Positions 1-11,400 of a stretch of 64,000 bases of DNA are shown piece by piece. Location: positions 728,315 to 792,314 of the forward strand of contig VZRN01006399.1 of the NCBI GenBank assembly GCA_013397935.1, written 5' to 3'. Below the pieces are notes generated by a model. That model was given only the letters and a program-made list of their open reading frames with translations, was not told where the DNA came from and made no database searches. Numbering within the stretch: position 1 is the first letter of the stretch; each line of letters starts with the position of its first letter. The DNA is from Dasyornis broadbenti (lineage: Eukaryota; Chordata; Aves; Passeriformes; Dasyornithidae). Position numbers and translations under genes: made by a program.

Positions 1-2239
1 GTGATGCCTTTTTCCATTACTTCAGTGGTGCCCTTTGTGGATACCCATGTTCCTTTTTCTTGAATGATGCAACTAAGCTGATGCACAATTACTTATTGGC
101 ACCCTGCAAGAAGGTCACACCTGGAAAATTATTTACCTGACTCAGTCTATTTGACTTAATGGAAAAAGAAATTGCTGCACTTTGACATCTCTTCCTCCTC
201 TATCTTTTTCTCAGCACCAGAATGTTGCATACACCTCTGGACACCTCTGTAGTGGCTTGACACCTCCCTGGAATGACTCAATGCATGGCTCAGTACCGTG
301 GGTGTGGGATGATGCAGCTTGGCAGAATCAAGGAAGGTGTTGTCATCCATCTTCAGTTCTTGGTGTGTCTGCAGCTCAAGAAATACTCTGTTTTGCTCCA
401 AACACTGCTTACCAAAGAAAGACTGTCAGCTTGAAGATCTCTCCAAGAAAAGCAGCAAAAATTAATCCTTTTTGATCTCTGAGTTAGCCATGATGTTGTG
501 CAAATTTCCAGGTGGGCCCTGGTGTATCTGATGGAGGAGGAAGACTGGAGGTCAGCAGAGTCTCTCTTAGTATCAAGAAACCAGCACTGTTACTGGTGGC
601 ACAGCTCAAAACAACATCACTCGTCTAGAATAACCCATAGAAATGTAGAGGCCTCAGGCTGATCTAATTTCGACTCTTCTGGGAGACCACTAGCACTTAC
701 GTGATTTCCTTTGGTTATTGGACTGCAAGAGGCTAAGCAGCAGCAAACATCAAACCCATGCTTTGAAGACACACAGCACCTGGCTGTAGGATGCATCAGT
801 GCTTTCATACCTGACCCTGGATGTCAGCAACCATTTTTAGTGTGTCTTGGGTTTGAGCAAGAACAAATTTGGCCAGCTGACCTGTACACACATGGGAAGC
901 TTATGCCACTGTAGTGATGTGGAGGCAAAGAAGCAGGATGGTAAGGGAGAAAAGCAGCAGAGTGCAAAGATGGTTTTGGCTGTTTGGAGGGGTGCAGCTG
1001 ACTGTGGCAAAGGTGTGTGCAAACTGGCTTTCAGCAGCCTGCTGTGCCCATCCCTGCAGCTCCTCTGCAGCCAGGTCTGCAGCCCTTGTGTGTCTGGCCT
1101 GTGCTACAGAATTTCTTCTGGGGACAGCATCCAAGCATCCTTTGCCATACATCCTTTCCCTTCCTTACCAATACACCACCCCTTTGAGAAGCTGTAACAT
1201 GAGAGAGCTTCACTATGAAAGCATGATATCTCAATGCCTGTCCTTGAGCCCTGAATCTCCTGGGGAGTTACCTGCCTCTTTCCCTCAGGTCTGCTCCCTG
1301 CCTCAAGCAAACTGTAAGTTCCTGTTCTGTCCAGTGCCAGGACAGAAACTTCTCACTTGCACAAGCACAGCATCCTGAGCTTGTGGCTTACAGGCAGTTC
1401 TTATGAAAAAGTGTGGCAGACCCAGGGGATGTCAGTAAAATTGCTTGTTTAAAAATGCTGCCTAAACCAATCCTGAAAGCCTCACTGTGGTTTCGTTTAG
1501 TTCTTTTGTCTGGCAAATATTTCTTGACATGTACTGGGAAACACTGAAATTCACATGGTAGGCTTTTTGCCAATTTTTTTTCATTTTGGTGAAACTTTAC
1601 CTTTTGTGGTTTTATGTAATGGAGGATTAAGAGCAGTGTGGTGCAGGAAGGAAGTGCGTGGAAGTGGTTTTAAGAAGCAAATCAGGAATTCGCTGGTATC
1701 GCAGTGTTTCTCAATGGCTCCAGGAATATCATTATGTGTTGTCTGCCACTTCTCCCTGACCATTCCACTGTCCCAGAGCCAGACAGAGCTCTGTGCTTCA
1801 GCAGTGCAGTGGCCTTTCAGTGGGATGCCTTCACCAGTGCAAGTTAGAGCAACCATAGGGCTGCTCCAGCTTTGGGCTGGTGTGGCCCTTGTGGTCTGCA
1901 AAAAGATGAAGATCACAGAACAGTTTTGGCAGCTAAAGGCTTCGTGATTCAAATCTTCTCAGAGACAGCAGCTGAAGTCACTCCTTAGTAGTTCTGCTGA
2001 AGCAGAAAGATCATATGTCAGAGGGAGGGAGAGAGAGAAAAAAAATGAAATAAGAAAGAATAGTTACACTGCTACTCTTGTCCTAGTAAGGGAGTTTTCC
2101 TGGCTTTCTCTGTCTTACTCTTTCTGTACCTTTCCTGTTGCACAAATGTTGTACTTTCTTCCTTTCCATTAAGTGGACTTCAATGGTTTTTCCAGCAAAG
2201 TTACAAAGATTACTGCAGCACGCTTACCTTGTGGGCCTT
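1..2239. other. Non-coding stretch, no gene recognised
   Basis: I see no exon that I can assign to a family here. There is a pyrimidine-rich run ending in CAG near 190-215 that resembles a splice acceptor, but the open frame after it matches nothing I know. A short purine-rich patch (GA-rich, then A-rich) lies near 2021-2048. Moderately GC-rich short ORFs between 900 and 1400 overlap on both strands, as expected for non-coding DNA. Confidence 0.5.
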
Positions 2240-3106
2240 TATCTTGGGGTGATTTTATGATGCTACTCTATTCCTGATCATCTGCTCTATGCCCAGGAAT
2301 GGTTGCTGTAGTTTTAAGCTGGGTCCAGGAGAGGGGCAGGAGCTGGACGTACTCTGGGCGGGCTTAGTGCAAGGTCTCACTCCCATGTGCTCAGGTTGTG
2401 GAGCAGATGGGTTATCGTGTTGCTTTTAGCTAGCTTGGTCTTTGTTAGCTTAGGCAAGAAGTTTTTCCCTGGACTGCAGTTGCAATTCTTCAGTGGCTTC
2501 TGTTCTTTCTTCTGGAACTGTTCAACTTTTTTCTTTGATCCGACATCAAATCATCCCTGGGGAGACCGTCAGTGACCTATGGGAAGCCACCAGAGCTACT
2601 CTACCTGGCCCCAGACCTCAGGAAAAGCTGAACCAATGAAAGAAAGGACTCTAAATCCACCAGCTTCATCTTCAGCAAGGAGGAGACCAATGTCAGAAGC
2701 TCACCAGGTTCCTGTCTGCCTTTTTTTTTTCCTTCCCTGAGCTGCTGAGGTGATTTTTTTTAATTCCTTCCCCCAGACAAAGGCTGTCTGCCATTTTGTT
2801 CTTTCTCGCCACATGCTTGGCAGAGATTTTTTCGCCTTCCTCTTGCATTTTGGGTTTATTTGTTGTCCTGTGGGTGTGTGTATGTGTGTGGGGTAAAGTT
2901 CTGACAGTCAATATTTAACAGTTATTAATTTTCTCCTGTGCCATGCGGGCACCTTGTTTGTCAAATAAACAGGAGTGGATTTTTTTCACTTTCATCCACT
3001 AAAAATTTATTTTGTATTGTCAGGAAGGAGTTGCTGAAACCCCTTTCTTTAGATTAAACGTTCATTCCAGAGGATTTTCTCCCAAACTTGTCTCAAAATT
3101 GAGACA
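2240..3106 (+). mobile_element. Solo LTR of an avian endogenous retrovirus, ERVL-like
   Basis: The block starts with TATCTTGGGGTGATTTTATG. The same start, with the expected TGTC, recurs at 63868, so this is an interspersed family whose left edge can be placed by comparison. It ends in GAGACA, giving TG(TA)...CA type termini, and has an AATAAA signal at 2964-2969 in the expected place for an LTR. Flanking pentamers GCCTT (2235-2239) and GCCAT (3107-3111) agree at four of five bases, fitting the 5-bp target duplication of ERVL elements. No primer-binding site or gag/pol follows, so it is a solo LTR. The first G of the terminus is mutated to A, which suggests some age. A 62-codon open frame at 2387-2575 is embedded in it and is probably not a gene. 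The family assignment is from memory of bird LTRs and is tentative; the element boundary is better supported than the class. Confidence 0.7.
2964..2969 (+). promoter_or_regulatory. Polyadenylation signal AATAAA in the 2.2 kb LTR
   Basis: AATAAA lies about 137 bases before the inferred right end of the LTR and is followed by a T-rich stretch near 2980. This is the usual position of the R-region polyadenylation signal in an LTR. Confidence 0.55.
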
Positions 3107-3178
3107 GCCATTCACCCCAAGTCATCTTCCCTACTGACAAGTGTCTTGAAGCAGTTTTCTATAGAAACTTTTTACTGT

Positions 3179-3933
3179 TGTGAAGCCCAAAAGGATAGGC
3201 TGGAAATAAAACCCCATAGACCGGTGTCTATAGAGCAGCTGTTTTTTTATTGCAGTGCTGGAGGTGAGGGGGATTTCTCCACCTAGCTCACTCACCCTTG
3301 TTCAGTGCTGTGGTTTATACAGTAAGTAATGCTTAATGTTACTATGTCACCATAATATCTTTATATATGAGCTGGAACTAACTTATATAATATGGTCTTG
3401 CGGTTATTAGGTAATTCTTTTGCACTGCACTTGCACCTCCCCAGTTCGGTGGTCTCTGGTGGTCTTTTTGTGATGAAAGCTCTGAAAGCTCAAGGTCTTC
3501 ATCACACCTGAACTTTTCAACTTTGTCTTCAGAGCATGTGCAGTTATGGTATTCCTGAGTTTTTCTAGCTCTAGCAGGTTTAGATTCTTTATTTTGTGGC
3601 TAATTGGGTTTACATTTGCCGATTTCTCATTAGTACTACACTTGTCCATTTTGAAACTATCCACTTGGTGAGTTTTTGGTTTTGTTTTTTTGTTAACCTA
3701 GTTAGCCATTTACTAGCCGTTACATTGTATAGGAAGTTATAATTCAGATTATATTAGTATAGAATGTTATGATTCAGGTTATATTGGTATCTTATAACTC
3801 AAGCTATATGGGCATCTTGTAACTTTGACCTAAATTATATATGCATCAGCAGCAAAAGTGTTTTTTCCCAAGTAACCCCAAAACATCAGCACCCTGGCAG
3901 GCGTCATGTCAGGGTTGTGTAATAACCACCACA
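3179..3933 (-). mobile_element. Solo LTR of a second endogenous retrovirus family, reverse orientation
   Basis: Read on the minus strand the block begins TGTGGTGG and ends GGGCTTCACA, so the termini are TGTG...CACA. The flanking tetramer CTGT is present on both sides (3175-3178 and 3934-3937), an exact 4-bp target duplication as is typical of ERV1-class insertions. On the minus strand an AATAAA signal (3251-3246) follows TATA-like sequences near 3362-3395, matching the U3-R-U5 order. Length 755 bp is normal for an LTR. No internal retroviral sequence adjoins it. The 85-codon minus ORF at 3407-3664 lies inside the LTR and matches nothing I know. The ERV1 class is inferred from target-site length only. 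Confidence 0.6.
3738..3826. repeat. Degenerate tandem repeat in U3 of the reverse LTR
   Basis: Three imperfect copies of a unit of about 25-32 bases follow one another. Each contains a core like TTATRAYTCARRYTATAT followed by TRGTAT or GGCATC. They lie in the U3 part of the minus-strand LTR, where retroviral LTRs often carry duplicated enhancer units. The copies have diverged, so this is an old duplication. Confidence 0.5.
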
Positions 3934-3937
3934 CTGT

Positions 3938-4736
3938 AACAGTGTCAGGTGAGCACTGGCATTTCGTCAATTACATGGCTATTTCTGCGCCAGTAAGAGC
4001 ACCCCTGTCCTGCTCCCTTACTGCTGTGAAGTACAGCCTTCAAACATATGTTCAGCTGGTGACCAGATTGGGAAGAATCAGGGCTTGGGGCTCATTTAGT
4101 GTCTGCATATTATAGGAGAGTGGCAAAATGCACCAGAGGCTGAAAAGCCAGGTAGGGGTTTGATTCCACTTCCATTAGTCAGTTCTTAGGAGTGTTCCTA
4201 CTTTCCCAATCGAGATATCAGGAGGTTTGGATGTGTGAGGAGGGCTTCCTCTCATAAAACACATCCTAGAAAAGGAGGTTCACTGCTCCCTTCATGCTGT
4301 GCCTCCTCTCACACCCTGCTTCTTTGTTAACACAAGGGCATCAAGGGTTTACCTGATGGTCTCCACTTGTCTTCAAATACTTTTTATGGAAAGCCCTTTT
4401 AACCCCCCAAGTGCCTTTTGAACAAATAATGAATCCTATTGCTGGGCTCCCTGCTCAGTGCTGTGATACTGATGAACTAAAACCACAGCTGGAGACAGAA
4501 ACTTAGGCCAACAGGAACTTCAGTGTTGACTTTACGCATGAAGCAATGCCAGGAACAAGGTAAGTCTCAGCAGCTACCATTTAGAAAAAATAAGTACTAG
4601 AGCATGTGTTCCTATTGTGAGAAGACTTTGTGTTACTGTAGCTTAAAAACCAGAAACTTGAAATAAAACAGAAAGACAAATTTCTGCAGAGAAGTCAAGC
4701 CTATCTTTGATTCAGAGTGCTTGGGAGTGGTGGGGG
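3938..4736. other. Non-coding stretch, nothing recognised
   Basis: I see no exon, repeat family or RNA gene here. Short ORFs are present in several frames, without splice or family support. Confidence 0.4.
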
Positions 4737-5441
4737 AAGGAAGGAATGGTGTGGAAGGAATGGTGCGGAGGGAAGGAGGGAAGGAGGGAGGCGCGGAAGG
4801 AGGGAGGGAAGGGCGGGGACGAGAAAGGTGCGGAAGGAGGGCGCAGAAGGAAGGAAGGAAGAAAGGAATGAAGGAAGGCGTGGAAGGAAGGAAGGCGCGG
4901 AAGGAAGGCGCGGAAGGAAGGCAGGCAGGAAGGCAGGNNNNNNNNNNNNNNNNNNNNNNNNNNNNNNNNNNNNNNNNNNNNNNNNNNNNNNNNNNNNNNN
5001 NNNNNNNNNNNNNNNNNNNNNNNNNNNNNNNNNNNNNNNNNNNNNNNNNNNNNNNNNNNNNNNNNNNNNNNNNNNNNNNNNNNNNNNNNNNNNNNNNNNN
5101 NNNNNNNNNNNNNNNNNNNNNNNNNNNNNNNNNNNNNNNNNNNNNNNNNNNNNNNNNNNNNNNNNNNNNNNNNNNNNNNNNNNNNNNNNNNNNNNNNNNN
5201 NNNNNNNNNNNNNNNNNNNNNNNNNNNNNNNNNNNNNNNNNNNNNNNNNNNNNNNNNNNNNNNNNNNNNNNNNNNNNNNNNNNNNNNNNNNNNNNNNNNN
5301 NNNNNNNNNNNNNNNNNNNNNNNNNNNNNNNNNNNNNNNNNNNNNNNNNNNNNNNNNNNNNNNNNNNNNNNNNNNNNNNNNNAGGAAGGAAGGAAGGAAG
5401 GAAGGAAGGAAGGAAGGAAGGAAGGAAGGAAGGAAGGAAGG
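4737..5441. repeat. Purine-rich AAGG tetranucleotide tract with an assembly gap
   Basis: The left part (4737-4937) is a degenerate run of GGAAGG and GGAAGGCGC-like variants, all purine except for scattered C and T. The right part (5383-5441) is a clean AAGG array of about 14 units. The 445 N between them most likely hide more of the same array. The very long open frames across this block, in both directions, are artefacts of tetranucleotide repetition and N bases. Confidence 0.95.
4938..5382. other. Assembly gap (445 N)
   Basis: An unbroken run of N inside the AAGG tract. Its true length is unknown because tandem arrays commonly collapse in assembly. Confidence 0.99.
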
Positions 5442-8400
5442 CGTCTGTCTCTTGGGAGAGGTTTGAGCTGGAATCACCCATCCCAGCCTGACAACCTAGG
5501 TGTGATTACTTCTTTTGTGTCACTGAGGATATTTTTCACCTCTTTGGTATCTGCAGTGGCAGTATGGGAGACTGGCAGAAGTTTCTTTGTCAACAGCATT
5601 TAAGATTTTGATTGTTTTCACCTAACAGGTTCCTGCAAGTTGAGAACAATGGAAGGAGGGAGAGACAGAGGAAGGAAAACAGCTCAGTAATATTTGTAAT
5701 TTCTAAAACCTTTGAACAAAAGCATTGTATCCTCCTTTGATGTCAGTAGTAAGGTGGGGTTTAGATTCAGGAACAGGCTGCTCACTGACAGCTGACTGTA
5801 AATACGGTTATTTGGAGAATCCCTATGGGTGTGTTCAGAAAACAGAGCTTTTTTTATTTTCATTGTTCAATGTCTTTTAAAAAATACACAAATGTCACAT
5901 ATGTAGACATGAAATGGATAACTAAAGTTTAGGAGAACAATCAGGCTTTTTATTAAACAGCTCAGGGTCTGCCCTTTTAATCTTTCGTGGCATTTCTGAG
6001 AAACACCAGTTTTTAGCTGCTTCTACAGAACACCAACTATTTTCAGAGCTGCTTTCTGTATGAACACGATACATGTAAGGGTGTTTAAAATTTATGTTAA
6101 AGAAGTAGCTAAAATAAAAATGACTAACCAGCTGACCTGAAATAGCAATATTTGCTGACATAACATCAGAGTGTGCAGCACTTACATACTTGGCAATTTC
6201 ACAGTGTAAATTATGTGGAATCTGAGACCCATTGTTTGTCCTCACATGTTTAGTGATGCTGGAGAAAAGAGGCATGGGAGACCAGTTACCCCTCTTCCCC
6301 CTCTGCTACCAGTCGTGTTTTTAGTAGTGGGCTGATATACAATTAACTAATTTGCATGAAAAATTGAACATTTCCAAGTCTATATTTTTCAGAAAAGACA
6401 AAATAGGCATGACCATATTCCACTGGCAAATGATACTTTCAAAAGGGATTTCACTGAATGTGTGTTCAGAACTGTGGGGAAAATAAGGCAAAGCTGAGTG
6501 GCTAATGAAGAGTATGCAAGCGCCTTCCATCTGGACCACCTGTGCTGTTGGCTGCCTGTCTCAGGGTAGCATGCCTGTGATGTGTGGACAGAACTCCAGA
6601 GGGAAAGCTCAATCACTTGATCCACGACACTGTCCCTGAAGGATTAAAGCTTTCAGGAGAAGGGAGGAAGGATGATCTTGCCCAGCTAGCTCAAAGTGAC
6701 GTGATATGGACCTGACTAGTCCAGGATGAGAATGGAGTTGATCCCTGGGGAGCACAGTGAAATTATCGTCCTGGCTTAATGGTGGCAGTAAGGAGTTATG
6801 TGGGATTATTTACACAGATGTGCATTCACAGCCCTGCAGCATCATCTGCGTCACCTGGTCCACACTTGATGTTGCCACAAGCCTGGGGACTTCACACTTC
6901 TCACCAAGGAGCACAGTCTTGGGCCCTGCCACTCTGGATTTGCAGTGTGTGCAGGACAAATCGGTGACATTCACCATTTCTGGCTACTAAATTCCTCGGG
7001 TGCCTCGACTGTGTGCATCAGCTTTCCAAAGTGAGGCACAGGACTTATCTGACTGGCTGCTGAAAAATTGTTTCTAATATCACCTGTCCACCGGATAGGT
7101 TGATTGAGGGGTACCAAGGTGTCCATGTCGTTGCTGAAAAACATCCAAGGAGTGAGAGGAGAAAGACGCATTAATAGTTGGTTATCAATTCTATATATAT
7201 AAAATGGTAAATGTTATGCAAATGAACTATTTGACTTTCAAACACAGAAGCAGGCTTGTTTAAATCATTCTGATGTGGTATGTAAACACCTCAGGGCAGG
7301 TAATTAGGAAAATAGAAAATGACATGTGTTGCCACATGTGGACATCCCTGCGGGTTAAACCTCCATGGGGAGGTTCTTAGGCAGCCTTTGCCAGTGCCAA
7401 ACAGCAAGGTAGCAGCTTCACACATGCACTGGGACAATGCCACATCCCCACAGGGATTTTATATGACAGTCTGCCAGATATGTATTTGGGCTGTAGAGGC
7501 ACTGAGGCTGGTGTTTTGCAAAACAAGCCCCAGAAGGGTAGTATTTTGGGGTTGAGAGCCTGCAAGCACTGTGTGCTCAGTGAGCTGGCAGGGCATACCC
7601 ACAGTGCCACTGGTTGTGGCTGTCTGCTGCCAACCCCATCCCCTCAGTCCCACTGTGTGCAGGCACAGTCAAATGAACAGGGATTTCTTGCAGAGGGGTC
7701 AAACATTTCTGGGGTATCTACAGGGATTTTAAAGGCCTCTGCTAGATTGCCTGTAGAAGAACAGACAATTTTCCATGACAAAGCTGGTTGACATGCTCTG
7801 TAGGTAATTCTTCTTGGTTATTTATTTTTGTTGCTGTGATTCACAAGCAGGTAGATGTTTCACTGTGAGTTGTGGGTATGACTCAAAGGAAACATAAATG
7901 GTGACAAAAAGAGGGTGAGGCTGACAAGCTTAGCAACAGTGTCATTTTCCATATTTATTCGGTCAGAGGTTAGCTTGCACCAAGTTTCTGATTGCAGCAG
8001 AAAATCTTAGGGGTAGCTAATGTCTTCACGTGCTTTAAGGCACATATGTTTTATAGCAACGAGTCTCAACAGGGCTAAATATTTAGAAGTCAATAACCCC
8101 AAATATTACCTGGATTGTCAAGAAAACCTTTCTGCCTGCAATATTTCTGATTTTCCTACTTGTATGGTTTTTCTCAGTATTGTTATATGCCAGGTTTTAA
8201 CTTCCTATTTATAAGGCATGTAGTGCAAAACAGATTGTAATACCTAAAGTTTGAGAGTTTCCTAACCCAAGAAACATGAATTATTTTGTTGATAGGAAAA
8301 ACCTGGTCCTTCTAAAATGTCTTCTTGGTTTTTACAAGGCCTCTTTTCTTGATTCATTATTGCAAAGAGATTTTTGAAGTTATAAGAGACAGAAAAAGAA

Positions 8401-11400
8401 TAAGGAAAGAGACTGTGAGTGAACAAAGAGGAAACACCGCAGAGTTTAGCACACATTTCCTTGTCTCCTCCTCTTTCTCCTTTTGGATTTACTTGCTTTG
8501 CTTACTTCCCACACACACTCCTCCTTTCACAAACATGAGTCCTAGGATAAGCACAAGAGATTTTTTTTTCATTATGTTGTGCTTGAAAACTGGGTTGGGA
8601 GCGAAAGATCAGGTTTTACTTCATAAAAACAAGCATAAAGCACCTGATTTATCCTGGTGAGGGAGGGAGGCTGAAAGAACATGGAGGCTTGGACAAAACT
8701 GGGAAATAAACCTTCAGGATTCACTTCAGCTATTAAAAGTACATATTTCTGTGCTTTTGGGATCTCCCTGGCTTTCTTGCCCATCACTACTCTTCTGTGT
8801 GCATCACCTCCCACATGGATGCAGCAGGGAGCAGGGTCTGAGTAGGATGGAAGGCTAGAATTGCTAATCTGGGAAGAAGGACGAAAGGAGAAGGTGTTGT
8901 AGGAACAATGCCAGCTCCCTGGGGTCCCTTTGTGCTGCCACTGGGCAAACAGCACTCCCTGGCACCCCTGCCTTGCCCCGCAGTGATGCTCCTAGGCCCA
9001 AGGCAATGAAGAGGACAGTTTTGTAGGTGACATAGGTGTAAGAGGGGGTGCAGCATCTCAGAGCACACAGGTCTCCTTGTCATCAGCAAGGTGGGATCCC
9101 CTTTCTGCCACAGAGCATGGACTAGCCCACAGATTTTAATTTTCCTTGCAAGGACACCAGTCCAGGGTCTGTTTTGTGAAACAGTGATTGTAGGGCTTCA
9201 GAGCCCAATGCAGTTATCCCTATCAAATGTTTAGTGGCTACAGGTACAGGAGAGCAAACATGGCATAGGCAAAACTATGAGAGTCTGACCCCAGGGTTCT
9301 TTGCAGTGCACAGCCAGAGACCCCAGGGCTGCCAGGACAGAGAAGTCCTCTGTCTCTCCAGCATCTGCGCAGCTCAGGCATTTATGCAGCACAGCTGCTT
9401 TCTCTCTCTCAGGCAGTGATGTGGTTCGCATCCTTATTTGCTCTTTCTTGACAGTAAGCAAAGTGTCATAGGGTACCAAAAGAACAAATACAGCTGAAAT
9501 CTCCCTCCTGTGGCTGTTATGTCAAGGAGGTGCCCGGCAAGCGTGGATGCACGCAGTGGGGGCATGTGGACCCACCCAGTGCCGCGCCTGGACTTGCTTG
9601 CTCCAAATGGCCCCTTCATCTGCCTGACACATCTCTGGTGGCCATGCCTACTTGCAGCAAAGCAGCCATCCTTCATCTTCCTTCTCTGCACACATTTCTC
9701 ACAGAGCGCTCCTTTTCAGTGTCCCTGCAAGCCATCCTCCTGCAATGCAGCGCTCAGTCAAAGACCAAGATCAAGGGCAATGACTTTGCAATTGGTTAGA
9801 CCGACTGTCAGTTTCAGGTGGATCCCAGCTCTGTGAAAAATAAAACCCATTGATTTCCATATAGCTTGCCTTTTACCTGAGATAGTACAGTATTTTGTGT
9901 GTCACTTTCAGAACAGCTTTAGCAAAAGCTGTATAAATCCAATCCCTGTAAACAGTAGAGAACAATTTTCATCATCAGTGCTGTAAAACAGAAGAAAGAT
10001 TAATCTTTCCTTTGTGACAGAACCCTTTTAATCAACAGGTTTTCAGCAGGACTCACTTCTGCTTTCGTCTGTTGCATGCAAATTCAGGGGAATTCCAGAT
10101 CCTGCTCTTTCTTAACTTTGCCTATTTGCAAACCAGCCTATTTGCAGGTTACCTTACATGGTTTTAAAAATACTTTGTGCCAAATTATGTTGAACCGAGC
10201 AAAGCAGAGTGGGGACTGAGAGTATATGAGGTCCTTGATTTATTTTGTGTGTTCTTTCACACTTACAGCAGCTAATGCATGTTACATCTGTGTTAATTGC
10301 TTGTAGCAGCTGCTGGTCCAGCAAAGAGAATGAAGTCCACACTTTAGCCACAAAATTAATAAGTATCACAGGAAGGGACAAAACAGTCATCTCAGGCATC
10401 AAATTGCCTACACTGCTGTGGCTGAGACCTCATTAGGAGAAACAGCTATCTCTGTGCAGAGAAAGAGGTTAGGACTGTTCTCAGTTCAGCAAAACAGCTA
10501 ACCACAGGCTCAACATTGATCCCATAAATTGCTCTGCTAAGCCAGCTGCCATTACCATGAGCTGTCTTTTGTTTAAATGTGCCAGTAAACACGTCTTTGA
10601 TTTTGCAGTTAAAAGCCCACGTTAGCAATAGAGCACTGGCCTGGCCTGGGACATTGTAAGCACCAGCATGTGCTGGCTGCAGTTTTCCAGTCACAGCTTT
10701 GCTTCTCTTGTTTCCTCCCTAATGACTTCTCTCACTTATTTTAGTTGCTTATTTTAGTTGCTTTTTCACTGCTTTTCTGTTTCTCCAAAGGCTTTCTGCA
10801 CAGTGATCACAACAGGGAAGTGTCCTGCCTGCTTCCTCTACCAACCCTCTAATACCCATGGACACAGACACATTTCACTCAGATGCTTGCAGGTAGAGCA
10901 GGAACCTTCCACTAGCAGAGAAAAGTGTTCAGCACCCAGGGGTTCACTTGCAATCTTTTTCCGCCGAATTACCCTGGAAAACTGCTGCTTCTAGGATCAT
11001 GTGTTTGTAATTTTGAAGCTTAGGATGATGGATAATGACAGTGACCCACCAAATGCAGCAAGTGCTTGTGAAAGTATCAGGAATGCAACCTATGGGTTCA
11101 ATTCATCTTGCCAGCTGGCAGGCCTGAACAGTATAAACAAGCAGAGGACACTCTGGCCTTCAGACCTTATGGTTGCAGTTAATTTTCTTTTTCTTATAAT
11201 ACTTAAACATTTCAGGTTTTGAAGCCTACAAAGGTCAGCAGGGTTTATGAGAGCTACATTAATCTGCAATAACTTAGTGATCTTCTTAAATTCAAACTAC
11301 TAAAAAAATTCAGAACTAAACCCAAATGTGATGGAGGAAAAAAGTTTGTAGTTTTTTCCCCCCATCATATCTGCAGCTGGCTGATTGATGAAAGACAGTG

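Noticed and set aside
182..475. Exon-like segment after a pyrimidine-rich CAG
   Set aside because: No recognisable protein and no convincing donor in phase; the opposite strand is also open over the same region.
2387..2575. 62-codon ORF with a hydrophobic start
   Set aside because: It lies wholly inside a solo LTR and is most likely non-coding LTR sequence.
4633..5491. Long open frames through the AAGG tract (Pro-Ser-Phe-Leu or Lys-Glu-Gly-Arg repeats)
   Set aside because: They exist in several frames of both strands, are built from a tetranucleotide repeat and run through 445 N.
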